A DNA stretch of 64,000 bases from Sinonovacula constricta (Eukaryota > Mollusca > Bivalvia > Cardiida > Solecurtidae), in contig CM017572.1 in NCBI GenBank assembly GCA_007844125.1, positions 19,743,434-19,807,433 on the forward strand. The letters are read 5' to 3'. The position numbers and the translations under genes are program-made. Numbering within the stretch: the first letter of the stretch is position 1; every line of letters begins with the position of its first letter. This document shows, piece after piece, positions 21,823 to 33,427 of this stretch. Below the pieces are notes generated by a model, which did not search any database, was not told where the DNA came from, and saw only the letters and a list, made by a program, of their open reading frames with translations.

Positions 21823-22476
21823 GTTAACGAAATGAAGACCTTGTGCGCAATCAAAACAGTAAATGCCGACAAACAACACAAACCAGCTGCACAAATTGCG
21901 TGGATGTTTACATACGCACCGCCGGATATTGGAATGGGTGAAATTATTTTATTTTATGGGGAGAGAGAATTTCACACAGACCGATAATACGTGTCTTTAG
22001 GCTTTACAAAATAGACAGGATAAGAGTCTTTCGATGTCCCCTGGTATTAGTTTCTTATTTTTGATGTTGCAAAGCGTCAAATTTTCGATAAACTAAACGT
22101 GGTAATACGACGCGCTACCTGAATACCCTATCTACCGGTAGTAATAGACACGTTCAATTTGCTTATTCGGCCCAAGTTGGTGCGCAAAACATTTATATTT
22201 AAATTATAAATAAATTCAATTTATTTAATTACTTCCTACACTTCATAAAATTTTAAATATAACTTATTAAATTGTCTGTATTTTACATACTTGTTAGGTG
22301 CGTTAAGTGGTTGTTTGTTGTTGTTATTGAATTGTCCCGATTCAGACAAGATGCGAATCTGCAATAACAACTTCCTGTGACTGATTAAGCGTAGATCTAT
22401 TTATTTCTGCATTTAGATGCGAATCGTTTTAAGCAAAGACACTTTCTTGGGATTTTGTTAATCATCTGAAATAAAT
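21823..22476. promoter_or_regulatory. Shared head-to-head promoter region, endonuclease G-like gene and TFIIB
   Basis: The two start codons face away from each other 654 bp apart with no other gene between, so both 5' untranslated regions and core promoters must lie here unless there are distant leader exons. No TATA box could be assigned with confidence. The call rests on gene geometry, not on motifs. Confidence 0.6.
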
Positions 22477-22496
22477 ATGGCATCAACAAGCAAAGG
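22477..22496 (+). CDS. GTF2B: TFIIB exon 1
   Basis: ATG at 22477-22479 begins 'MASTSKG', matching the conserved MASTS start of animal TFIIB. The exon ends after GG before donor GTACAT and is completed by the A that opens exon 2. Confidence 0.88.
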
Positions 22497-25400
22497 GTAC
22501 ATTTTTGGTCTTTTTCAACGCAATCAAATGTTTAATTTAAAGAGCAGAGACTCGAATTATAAAACCGTTTATTGTTGTTGATTTTGTCTGACACTCTATC
22601 CATTGTTCATAATGTTAATCAAAAAGGCATGTTTTAGCTAGAAGTAATTAAGATATAGACCATTCAAGTGAACATTTTTGTTTTAGTTTAGTTGCCATGT
22701 TTCATCTTTTTAGAATTTAATCCATGCCAATGTTTTACTAATATATATTATATCAACACCTTCACCAAATTACCAAAACTGAAAGTTTGATGGTTGTCGG
22801 TTAAAAAAAAGTAGACAACTTCTTCCAATTTAACTTGTGCAATAACTGACTTGCTAGGCAACTTGCCCCACATATGCACTCATACATGTGAACTTTTTCT
22901 GTGGCCAAAGTGGGAGATTTTTGCTTGCAATTTGGGAGATTTGTTATTTTCACATAAACAGAGAAGGAAGTTATCTGTTTCCAAGTTTTGAGATTTCTGA
23001 AAATGTGTAAAACACCCCTCATTTTCAAATAATTTTGACCGTAAAAGAGGTAGTCTCCCACCAAAAGCAGGAGAGTTCACATGTATGCGCACTATACATA
23101 TAATTTTAAGGTTGGTAGCTGTGGTTTCCCTGCAAAGTCTTTGGATAGTCTTAGGAGACTTTACATTAAGGGACAGTCTAGAAAGCTCCCTAGCAGGCAT
23201 CTTTTTGGCTCTCGATAAGGTGCAACGGCTCAGTATGGCAGCTACCATAAACAATGACCGATAACCACTGCTGCCCTGCCATCCAGAGGGAATTCTCCAG
23301 ATATTGGGCAAAACTTGGCTGATGTTGTTTATGACAATCAGTCCTGAACTATACATTAATATATAGAACAGAATAGAATTGGTTTTATCATATACATAAT
23401 TATTGTCATGAATTTCCTTTATCAACAACATTAACACCTACATCATCATTGATGCCCTGATAAACATCATAATTATTATATACTATAAATATTGACATAT
23501 GTAATTGTTTGTGGTGTTAATTGTTCTCACTTTGAGGCTCATTGAGGTGTTAACTGGTGTTGCCAAAGTAATGACTGTTCTTAAAAATAAAAATGTATGG
23601 AATAAGTCTGCTTTCATTGTTGTTTCATCACCTAAACAATCAAACTAATATTATGCAGTCTGCAGTCAGCCCAAGATTTGCTGTATAAGACAGTTTGGCT
23701 GCGTTACGAAAAATATAACACCACTGAATGTTTACATGTTATTATGGCTTCGTTTGCAAATAAATATTACTAAAGATCTACTGCAAAGAACTAGTTGAGT
23801 AGATTTTTCTTAAGCATATGCATTAGGTAAAAGAAATATTCATTTTATAATGGCACAAGTTTCTCTGCTAAATCAAAAAAATACTGAACCATAATTTGAA
23901 GTCAGATCAGCTACAGTTCCAGTATACCATTTTAAATGTTGCAATGTATAATTGACGCCAAATAAGATTGAAATTGTCAACGATATAATTATGACGCTAT
24001 CTGTGCCTTAATTAATTTGATTATAATCATAAATAAACAACTGCTAATCATATTTAAACTGCATGTGTGCAGGTGACAGCCAGAAAAGTAACTCTTGATT
24101 TGCGGATGGAGACTGTTTAATGTTGAATTTATGACGGGGCAGTCACAGTAACATTTTGCGCATTTTATCTCATTGATGATTGACACCTGCTGATTGGCCA
24201 CTAATTAAGACTTACGTAAAGGAAGTTTTGCCCAATCATGCTTATTGCTGGTCCCAGAAGGCATATCACGGCTTATAAGAAAACACTTAAAGGACAAAAG
24301 TCCTTGGGAGGACCTGAAGTGAAAATTAAATTCATGATGACTGCTCATAGCGTGCAGCTGCTATGTAAATACTATATGTAACATTCATGTTCAACATCAC
24401 AGGAAATTTAGCCAAGTGACATTTTTGCAGCAATACAGAACAGACAGACACACAATACCTTTATTTTCACTCACCCTCACTCAGGTACAAAATTAGTACA
24501 ACATGAGGAAAAGTACAAAAACATACAAAAAAAACAGAAAAAAGTGTTTGAATACATTGCTTAGGTTAATGAAAAAAGGCAAATAGACAGTGGGAGGTGG
24601 AACACTTATGCATCAGTATTTTAGTTGCAAATTAAGTAAGAATATGAGAAAAAAGTTAAGGGAAAGTGGAAATTAAGTAGGTTTATCTCAATTCAAAGAG
24701 CAGAGCACAATGTTTCATGAATACATGATAGGAGTATGTGCTGTGAAAAGAAATCAAAGAGGAATTAAGTAATGAAGGAAAAATTAAATAAGTAAAAAAA
24801 GGATAGAAAACAGAAAGAAAGAACTAGTTTTAGCTTTTAACTTTTACAAGAATGTTTAGAACAGGCTGAATGTATTCTTGATGCTATGTGCGACAAAGTA
24901 CTTGTTGACCAGTACATTTAGTACCGCTGAGAGTAGAAAATGATTGTTAAATAGCATAATGCCAGAGTTACGATTCATGCTACTAAGTTGTCACTTGTTT
25001 TCACATAGAATGGTTTATGTACGTTTGATCACTTCCAGTCAGAATGCACTTTGCATGTATGTCAGTATGTTTTTATGTCTGATTTAATTGTCCATGTAAT
25101 TATAAAGCAATGATGAAAGTTTATTGATATAATGATCTGAAAAATAACAACAAAATAAGTGACATTCATAACTAGAGGCACATATAACATCCTGCAATCA
25201 ACATGTGAACAATCATTATAAAACTACCATCCCTCAACACACTCTTAAAATTAATATTTGGATCAAGCTTGCCAATATTTTAGTTTGAAGATCTGATGTT
25301 TATAAAACACTATATTTTCATAAGTTTGTGTCTTTCAGATTGAAGAACCTGTTAACATGCCCCTCTCATCCAGATGTTGCTCTGATGGAAGATTACCATG

Positions 25401-28400
25401 CAGGAGACATGATTTGTCCAGAATGTGGCCTTGTAGTTGGCGATAGGTAATACCTAGAGGGTTGATTCCAGATTTCGAAACACATTTTCAATAAAAGTGA
25501 TCGTGAAACAATAACTTATGGCCATAAGATACTTAAACAAATTGTTTTGTAAATGAACTGCCCTTTCTTGAACTTGTTAATTCATTTTTGCTTCCAATGT
25601 ATTGGACATGAGCGGAGGGTTAAGAGACAAAGACCAAAATTATATGACCTTACTCACTGAGGGAGAAATATGTTACCATCTCTGTACTAGGTACATCAGA
25701 CAGATGCACTGTTCTATATTATGTGCACTGCAGGAGAGGTTTTCTAAATTTGTATTTCATTTAGCATTGTATTTTATACCTTAGTTTAGACATATTTATA
25801 TCAATATTGATGAATTTGTTACGCTGTGAGATTTTAACTGTGTGGCTCTGCCTTCTGTTATACATCAAATCATGGAAATATACAGAACTTGTGATGGGAA
25901 TAGTCTTAAATGGTTAGGTTGGCACTTTCTTGTGAGAAGCAGTAACTCTGTACTCACTGCTTGCTAAGATTATGGTACAAGTGAAAATGAAAGAATGACA
26001 TGACTCGTCATCCAGGCATCAGGATAAAGTGACTGTGTGTGGTAGCATACCAAGTGTTTAGGGCAAGCTATTCATTGTGAAGGCAGCACAGTGCTATATC
26101 TGTTCATGTTAACAGTGTCTTAAAATAAATACCAATTGTTTGTCGGAAAAAAAAGCCAACAAGCAATTTGAGCAGATGTGCATTCAGAAAACACAAACTG
26201 CTTTGCTATAAAGTTCAGTCAGAATCATGTACCATTACCATTCCTGTTGTACCACCTGATGTAATACATGTTAAAGTACTCATTAAAGTAAATGAAAAAC
26301 TTTCTTTCACATGTTTTTGTAATACAATTTGTTGACCAACAAAAATTTACTTTTTGTAATCAATGGACGTTTTCTCCATCGGGACTGAACCAGTACCTAT
26401 GTCAGGTCAAAGTCATGTAAAATCAACACTTTGCTGTTTATATTTTTACCTGTATTGTTGTACATTTGTTATTCTTAGTCATCTAGATTAATCTTGATAA
26501 AAACTTGGCTATTTATAATGTTGGAATCACTGCAGCAAATAGTGCAAACTATGATAAGATAGGTCTCTGTGGGAGCTGGCTGATGTGGAACTACACCTTT
26601 CTCTAAGCTTGATCAATATTTGCTTAACAGGGTAAGTGTTAACTCCAAAACTACAAACCATAGGGTTGGACTCGGAAGGCACACTCTCTTTTCTGTGTTT
26701 TTTTGCAGAGTTGTGGATGTGGGTACAGAATGGAGAACTTTCAGTAATGAGAAAAGTAACAGTGACCCATCCCGTGTTGGAGCCTCAGAAGTAAGTCCTT
26801 TGTAGCAGTGAGGTTGAAAAAGATTAAATTAAAATATGGTTAAGATAAATTATTTACTTTTACATAAGTATTGATGATTACATATAATATAAAGTAAAAT
26901 TGAAACAGTGTTAGTTAACATAATTGTTAAATATCAAAATTGGTTTTAGCCTAAAAATTAAAGATAGCAAGCAGCACTATCCTGAATGGGTTATTGGCTG
27001 GTCATATGAATGTTTAGCTAATAGTAATGGAACAATGATCATGTCAAAGTGTAGAGTGATCGAATGACAATTGTTGCCACCAGTTTTTACATACAAATAT
27101 GTATAGAGAGAAATTATGGATACAACTGCAGATTTTTAAACTCGCACACTGAACAGTGTGAACATTTGTTTAATAATTTTGTGTTACTTAGTCATGATAG
27201 ATCACTCAAGGCTATCACAAATGGTATTTTGAAAAAATTGAATATGTTGTTAAGTAGGTTGGGGCTTAGAGGGCTTAGTCAAGGCAGCCTTTATAAAAAA
27301 AAAATGGATACTTATCCGCTATTTTTAACATTTTTTTAGAATCTTCTCCTGGATGGGGGAGACTTATCTACGACAATCACAATTGATCCCAGCAGCACAG
27401 CCACAGATGAGTTTGGGAAACCTCTGTATAGAAACAGACGCACTGTAAGTTCCAACACTCTTCCTTTGTCATCATTCTTTAAACATACTGTAGGATTCAA
27501 CTGGACCTCTTTGAGCAGTAAGGTACTGGTAGAACATCAACTGAGATCCAGGTACGAGCTCCGGGTTTTAACTCAGGCCAGACAGCAAGCATACTTGTCA
27601 TACATATTAGTTGTAGCACTTTCTTGCTTATGCACAAGCATATATAAGTGTAGTTCCACAACTGGTCTGCTTTGTATTTGGATTATGACACTGGGTGATG
27701 TATAATGCAATATGTTCATTCTTTTCACTTCATCTTTTGCCCTTGAACACAGTCACCATATAACTAAAAAACTGTTGGTGTGAAGATATCGCAACAAACT
27801 GAAGGATTTTTCATGAAGACAACGATGCTGTTGCCTATTAAGAGTGGTTCAATGTTCCAAAGAAAAATATTCAATAAGCAGCCTAGACTTAGAGTATTTT
27901 TCAGTCTTAGCTAAAAAAGGTTTAATTTACATGCACTGATTACTAATACTCATTTACTGGTGAACATGTTTCTCTTCTAAAGATTTTCATTCTATATCTT
28001 GAGAGATTCAAAAATGGTAGAAAGGTTTGTAAGTTATAATAGCCATTAAAACTTCATCAAATTTTACATTTTTAAGTCTAAAACCCCCCAAAATATTTCA
28101 ATATTTTACAATCCTTTGAAAATATAAAATTTCTTAAAAACGTAATTGGATGTTGTTATATAGCCCTCCTCTGATAGTTTCTGTGTCTTACAGATGAACA
28201 GTGCAGACAGAGCTTTGTTGAATGCATTCCGAGAGATTAATCAGATGGGGGACCGACTAAATCTGCCAAAGATGGTGGCTGTAAGTATCCATATTTCTGC
28301 TTATGAATAATCAAATGTTGATGTTAAATATCCAGCAACAATATCTGGTTACACAGTAGGTGGCATGTGAATTCTTAATGCAAGAGGTTATGGGTTATAT

Positions 28401-31400
28401 ACATCGTCCTCAGACTTGCTAGCATTGGCCATAGGTGTGAAAACTCATGACATTCAGTATACTTAACGTCTCTGTGGTATTGTTTCACTTATTCATGGAG
28501 TGACAATTAACGGTGATGGCAACACATTTTTTTCTGTTTTATATGAAATGTTCTTGCATTCTGTTGCTGAAACTATTATGACTAATGTTGAGTTGATAGA
28601 ATTATTCATCTAAAAGAACTGCAGAATTTCTGAGCTACACTGTTTATGGTTTTCAGGATCGTGGCAATGTTTTGTTCAAACAAGTTAATGAAACCAAGAG
28701 CTTAAAGGGCCGAAGCAACGATGCAGTGTGTTCAGCATGTATGTACATAGCATGTAGACAAGAAGGTGTTCCTAGGACATTTAAAGGTGAGTTGTTTTTA
28801 GCTGAGCTTTTCAAAATCTTTAAATTCTTTGTTGGCACAGTTAAGCCCTTTTTTAGCTAAAAATATACTGTGTTGGTTTAAGTCTTTGTAAAAGCTCTAT
28901 TCTCTGAAACCATCATTATTATCACTTTGTGTTGCTATGGTATCAAGTTTCCAGATGTTCCACTGTACACAAGTTGTCGCCATGACTTCTTGTCCATTAG
29001 ATCTGCTTCTGTTTTGTTGAGGCTTTTCAGTTCATTTATCATAGAATTGATTCGCGTTATTGTTATTCGCCAACCTGGCCCCTGTCATCCAGCTACTCCA
29101 AATTCTGGATTGTGCATACACAATCAAACTCTTCATGGCAGGAAACATGATTGTACAAACAAAAGTTACTCTGGTCTAACACAGCTCCCAGCATTTTGCC
29201 ACACTCCAATACCCATTTAGGCCAGCTATCCTGTGCAGTCAAACAAATTCACCTAAAACTTGAATACTTGTCCACAATTAAAAGTGAAGACCATTTCAAT
29301 GAGGCTGGGAACCTTTGAAACCTTTATATTGCACAGTGTGCTGGTGGTTCTAAATAAACTTACGTTTGGGGACTCCTCAACCAATAATTAGCTAGAAATC
29401 ACCAAAAATATTATTGTGTTTTTTTGATGTCACAAAGAAGCAGTGTGGAACATAGAATAGTTATAGCATTACATTGGTAAAATACTATTAACAGTGTGCT
29501 CAAAGTGAGCTTTGCTGATACCCCTTTGTCCATCATGCGGCATCAACAATTTGCTTGTAAGAACACTAGAAGCTACAATTTTTATTCATTCTTACCATAC
29601 CTGGTCAGATTGTTCACAGGTCTATAACAACTCTTGGATGACTTAGTAATTGAGTCATGTGTGGTCAAAAATTAGGTCACTAGGTCAAACTTTAGAAAAA
29701 CCTTGTGAACACACTAGAGGCACATTTATGGCCCAGTCTTCACTAAACTTGGTCACAGTATACATCTGCATGAAATCTTGGATGAGTTTTTAACTGAATC
29801 ATGTGGGGTCAAATATAGGTCACTAGGTAAAATCTAAAAAAGAAATAAAGGCTACATTAATGAACCAACTTCACCAAACCTGGCCTGAATGTCTGCATAA
29901 AATCTTGGATGTGTTTGTAACTGGGTCACATGGGGTCAAAAAGTAGGTCACTAGGTCAGGTCCTAGAAAATGTTGTGATCACGCCAGAGGCCACACTTAT
30001 GTTTCAACCTTCATCAAAGTTTTCTAAAGTAGATAACCCTTAATTACTTGATGCCAGATAGGAGCCTACTAAAAGCCTTTGTCCTCAGGGGTGCAGTTAA
30101 TATTGAGCTTGTTTAACATGAATTAAAACCAGGCTTAGTCAAATTCTGTAAATCTAGATCAGCCAGCTTCCAATATTCAGCATGTCTGTTGATTGTCATT
30201 ATGCACTTTCTGATCAGTTTTCTGGTGCATATATTATTTTTTCCCCTTCTTTTTTCCAGAGATCTGTGCTGTGTCCAAAGTGTCGAAGAAAGAGATAGGA
30301 AGAGTGTTCAAACTCATCCTCAAGACTCTGGAAACCAATGTAGAACTCATCACCACAGGAGATTTCATGGTAAGGGTTACCTTTCTAATGGCTCTAATTA
30401 AAGTAAAACTATCTGCATTTTAAATGTGCAAAAAATAAATCAGTCATGTATGCAGCCATAAAACCACACCATACCTTTTTGTTATATTTTTTGTTTTAAT
30501 TCTTTTATCTTAAGTATACGCTAATTACATCACAATTTCTTCAGTATCATTTTTGAAAGCCAAACCTTAAAGATACCATTTTCTTGCCATCCTATTGATT
30601 CATAAGGGAAAAGACATTCTGTTTGCCTGATTTAGAAAAAATATAAAATTTCAAAATATTTCTTCTCCTTGCCTTGCAGCGAAATCTTAACTTGTGGCAA
30701 TCTCCAAACTCACCTGCTGTGTGCTAGTGCTTCTTTCCTGAAAGAAAGGCTAGCAAACCCTAATTGTGTTACTGTTATATATTTCATGAAAAAGCAAACA
30801 AAAAGAGCTTATTATCTAATATTTGGGAAGCACGTTTATTCTGACAACCAGAAGTGTTGGATTATCTGACCATTTTTATTGCATTTAACTGCCTTTTGAG
30901 CAATTTAGTACATTTACAATATATTTGTTGCTGTCACATTTTTATGCTGCCATATCACAGCCTGTAGCAGAAGAACTGTCTGTATGTCTGCCTGTCCCTT
31001 CATCTTGTTTTTGTGTCAGCATAGCTTTCGTATGTTTTACAGTTGTTTAATTAAACTTCATGAACTTACAGACATACATTTGAAGGTGTTTAACAATTAT
31101 CATTTTCAAGTACAACCTTAATGGTCAAGGTCATATTTAAGTACATTGCATCTTTAGAACAAATGCTTATTCCAATAACATTTCTTGGTACTTATTATAT
31201 TCTTGGACATTTTCTTCAGTCGCGTTTCTGCTCCAACCTGGGATTGTCATCCAAGGTTCAGAAGGCTGCCACACATATTGCCAGGAAAGCTGTTGATCTC
31301 TATCTTGTGCCAGGGTAAGCACAACATGTTGAAAGTGACCTTTTCTAATACCTTATATTCATCTGTCGACCATCAGTGTCAACTATTTGCTTGTGAACAA

Positions 31401-33427
31401 GCTAGAGGCTACAGCTTTTATCAAATATTCACCAAACTTGGTCAGAATTTGTCCTCTTGGATCAAAAACTGTGTCACTAGGTCAAATTTTAGGGCAAAAA
31501 AACTTGTGAACACTCTATAGGCCACATTAGTTTTATGATCCAGTCTTCACCAAACTTGATCTGAATGTTTGTCTGCAAGAGATTTGTTTGTAACTGGGTT
31601 ACCATTGGTTCAAGAAATAGGACCATATGTAAATTGTATTAAAACATCTTCAGTCACCCAGAAGTCACACATATAGCCCAATCTTGACCATATTCCTAAA
31701 GTAAATAAATCACTTGATACTCTTCAGGGCCATCATGGCCCTTTTGTTCTTTTATCTAAAGGCTTAGACAAAAATAAGCAATAAAGCCCTTATTTCCATT
31801 GTTATTCTTAGTTTGCTTCCTTGGTAGAACCAGTGCTCAGGTAGTAACTGCCTGGAGCAATGCTTAGTAAATAGCCTTGCAGCAACTGACACTTCGGACA
31901 ATGTCTGGAATTTGAACCGGAGACCCTCTGATCTCAGGTTCACTGCCTGAAAGTCTAGATTGTTGACAATATTAATTAACATGGTTTTATGTAACATTGC
32001 ATTTGTCTTTTCCATTTTGCTTTATACAATGTATATACCTTCCATTCCTTTGTATTTGCAGACAATTTTCCTTTAATTATAATGAAGTTTTGTGTTGTTA
32101 AAGTGATGCAGCTTTACTGAGATTGTTATTTGTACCGATTAATTACTTGGCATGCATATCAAGGATTTATAAGGCTTATGCTTAGCATATAGTGTAAATC
32201 TGCATTATTTGCTGCTAAGTCTAAAAATTGTCTTGTCATCTTTGTTTGTAGTTGTATACAACTAAGATTCACAACTGTTTCACATAAAACATACCCTTTC
32301 CCTTATGGTGTTTCCAGCAACTAACATTGAAGTAATGTTAACAAGATACAGATCTAGATATTATTGTCAATATAAGATACAAATTTTTGGCATGAAATCT
32401 TCAATGCATCTAATTATTTGAAGACAACTATTTTCTTTGTACTTCAAATTGGGCTTTTGTCCTTACATAATTGGTTGATAATGTCCATTGTAGGAGAAGT
32501 CCTGTCTCAGTAGCAGCTGCTGCCATCTACATGGCTTCACAGGCCTCCGAGGACAAGAAGACTCAGAAAGGTTAGATACCTGCCCTCATTGCTACTATTA
32601 ATGAGACGTATGAGACTTAGCCACTGTTTTGTATAGATACACGAGACACATAACTGTGAGCCGCATTTCATATGTACTTAAATTATAAGTCATGTGGCTT
32701 AGCGGTAGAGTGACTTGTAACTCCTCTGACTGCTTAGCCTTTCATACTTTGAGTGGGAAGGTCTTCCAGCTGACCTGTGATGAGCAGACATTTGCTTGGG
32801 TTCTTCCTCAACCAAAATAGCTGGATGATGAATAATGGTCATAAGTGGTCACTGCGATGTATTTCAAAAACAAAACAAATATCCTTTTTCATTATTTATT
32901 GTGGTTCAAAAAAAATTGAACAAAAAGCAAATATCTGCTACATATTCATACTGACAATTCCAATCATTTTGTTTGTTTGGGTGATTTGTTTGATACATCA
33001 CACATTCAACTATGGTTTTATCAGGATCCTAGACAGAAAATAACTTTATCTATGCCTGAATTGGTTGTTTGATTTTAAACATGGCTGCCTATGATGCATA
33101 CGCATGGTGGGTTCAGCCAATGGAAGTCAGATTTTTTATGTTGTTGGACATCAAGAAGGAGTTTTAGCAGAATCTTTTATGTTATGGTCTCAAAATGCAT
33201 TGCCTTTAATTTTTAACCATAAAATATGGCCATGTCATCATAAAAACTAAGTAAGATCCTTCCACAAATCATCAATCATGTTTAATTTTTCAGAGATTGG
33301 GGACATCGCTGGTGTTGCTGAGGTGACGATCAGGCAAGCGTACAAACTAATGTATCCCAAGGCACATGATCTTTTCCCAGAAGACTTCAAGTTCCACACT
33401 CCCATTGAACAGTTACCTACACAATAG
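22477..33427 (+). CDS. GTF2B: General transcription factor IIB, ten exons, complete
   Basis: Ten exons with GT-AG junctions join in frame to 948 nt, 315 residues (human TFIIB 316). The protein bridges TBP-bound promoter DNA and RNA polymerase II during pre-initiation complex assembly in the nucleus. The amino-terminal zinc ribbon has ligands Cys14, His17, Cys33 and Cys36 ('LLTCPSHPD' and '[13 protein letters not shown]'). The reader/linker is '[20 protein letters not shown]'. The first cyclin fold follows, with '[20 protein letters not shown]' and '[20 protein letters not shown]'. The second has '[20 protein letters not shown]', '[16 protein letters not shown]' and '[20 protein letters not shown]'. 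Exons: 22477-22496, 25339-25446, 26709-26790, 27340-27444, 28194-28280, 28657-28786, 30260-30369, 31220-31314, 32494-32570, 33294-33427. No break or missing residue is seen. Confidence 0.97.
25339..25446 (+). CDS. GTF2B: TFIIB exon 2 (zinc ribbon)
   Basis: The acceptor is TCTTTCAG and the donor is AG|GTAATA. It encodes the whole zinc ribbon from '[12 protein letters not shown]' to '[10 protein letters not shown]'. The split Arg codon is completed by exon 3. Confidence 0.96.
   Translation: MEEPVNMPLSSRCCSDGRLPCRRHDLSRMWPCSWR
25915..26135 (+). mobile_element. Diverged SINE, family 1 (copy 4, opposite orientation)
   Basis: The body 'AAAGTGACTGTGTGTGGTAGC' region, 'AAGTGTTTAGGGCAAGCTAT' and 'GTGAAGGCAGCACAGTGCTA' match the reverse complement of the family 1 copies. 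The tRNA-like head is degraded. It lies in TFIIB intron 2, in the sense of the gene. Confidence 0.6.
26709..26790 (+). CDS. GTF2B: TFIIB exon 3 (reader and linker)
   Basis: The acceptor is TTTTTGCAG and the donor is GAA|GTAAGT. It encodes '[20 protein letters not shown]' and 'SRVGASE', the segment that enters the polymerase active-site cleft in known structures. Confidence 0.96.
27340..27444 (+). CDS. GTF2B: TFIIB exon 4
   Basis: The acceptor is TTTTTTTAG and the donor is ACT|GTAAGT. It has 35 codons, '[13 protein letters not shown]' to '[13 protein letters not shown]', matching the linker before the first cyclin fold. Confidence 0.95.
28194..28280 (+). CDS. GTF2B: TFIIB exon 5
   Basis: The acceptor is GTCTTACAG and the donor is GCT|GTAAGT. 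It has 29 codons, '[20 protein letters not shown]' to 'RLNLPKMVA', the start of cyclin fold 1. Confidence 0.95.
28657..28786 (+). CDS. GTF2B: TFIIB exon 6
   Basis: The acceptor is GTTTTCAG and the donor is AAAG|GTGAGT. It encodes '[20 protein letters not shown]' to '[10 protein letters not shown]'. The final G is completed by exon 7. Confidence 0.96.
29490..30095 (+). repeat. Dispersed 'TCACTAGGTCAAA' repeat with several units in TFIIB intron 6
   Basis: Phrases such as 'AATCTTGGATGAG', 'GGGTCAAAAAGTAGG' and 'TCACTAGGTCAAAC' recur about every 125-150 bp. Related stretches occur at 31330-31745, 35335-35531, 48285-48645 (reverse) and 51055-51290 (reverse). It is non-coding and the class is unknown. 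Confidence 0.7.
30260..30369 (+). CDS. GTF2B: TFIIB exon 7
   Basis: The acceptor is TTTTTCCAG and the donor is ATG|GTAAGG. It encodes '[20 protein letters not shown]' to 'ITTGDFM', the end of cyclin fold 1. Confidence 0.96.
31220..31314 (+). CDS. GTF2B: TFIIB exon 8
   Basis: The acceptor is TTTCTTCAG and the donor is GG|GTAAGC. It encodes '[20 protein letters not shown]' to 'DLYLVP', the start of cyclin fold 2. Confidence 0.96.
31330..31745 (+). repeat. Dispersed 'TCACTAGGTCAAA' repeat, TFIIB intron 8
   Basis: It shares 'ATTTGCTTGTGAACAAGC', 'GTGTCACTAGGTCAAAT' and 'TTCACCAAACTTG' with the intron 6 copy, and ends with 'GGGCCATCATGGCCC', a short palindrome that may mark one end. Confidence 0.65.
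31815..31980 (-). mobile_element. Diverged tRNA-type SINE, family 2 (copy 1)
   Basis: 'TTGGTAGAACCAGTGCTCAGG', the 'GCCTGGAGCAATG' body and the 'GAATTTGAACCGGAGACCCT' head match the copy at 63285-63448, whose tRNA head is better preserved. Confidence 0.55.
32494..32570 (+). CDS. GTF2B: TFIIB exon 9
   Basis: The acceptor is CCATTGTAG and the donor is AAAG|GTTAGA. It encodes '[20 protein letters not shown]' and 'KKTQK'. Confidence 0.95.
32690..32840 (+). mobile_element. tRNA-type SINE, family 3 (copy 2), in TFIIB intron 9
   Basis: 'TGGCTTAGCGGTAGAGTG' is a good A-box-like head, followed by 'GGTCTTCCAGCTGACCTGTG' and 'TTCCTCAACCAAAATAGCTGG' as in the copy at 19373. The B-box region is eroded. 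Confidence 0.65.
33294..33427 (+). CDS. GTF2B: TFIIB exon 10 and stop
   Basis: The acceptor is AATTTTTCAG. It encodes '[20 protein letters not shown]' to 'IEQLPTQ' and stops at TAG 33425-33427. Confidence 0.96.

Noticed and set aside
26620..26805. Separate short gene around TFIIB exon 3, and similar frames over other TFIIB exons
   Set aside because: They are single exons of TFIIB extended into flanking introns by chance open frame.
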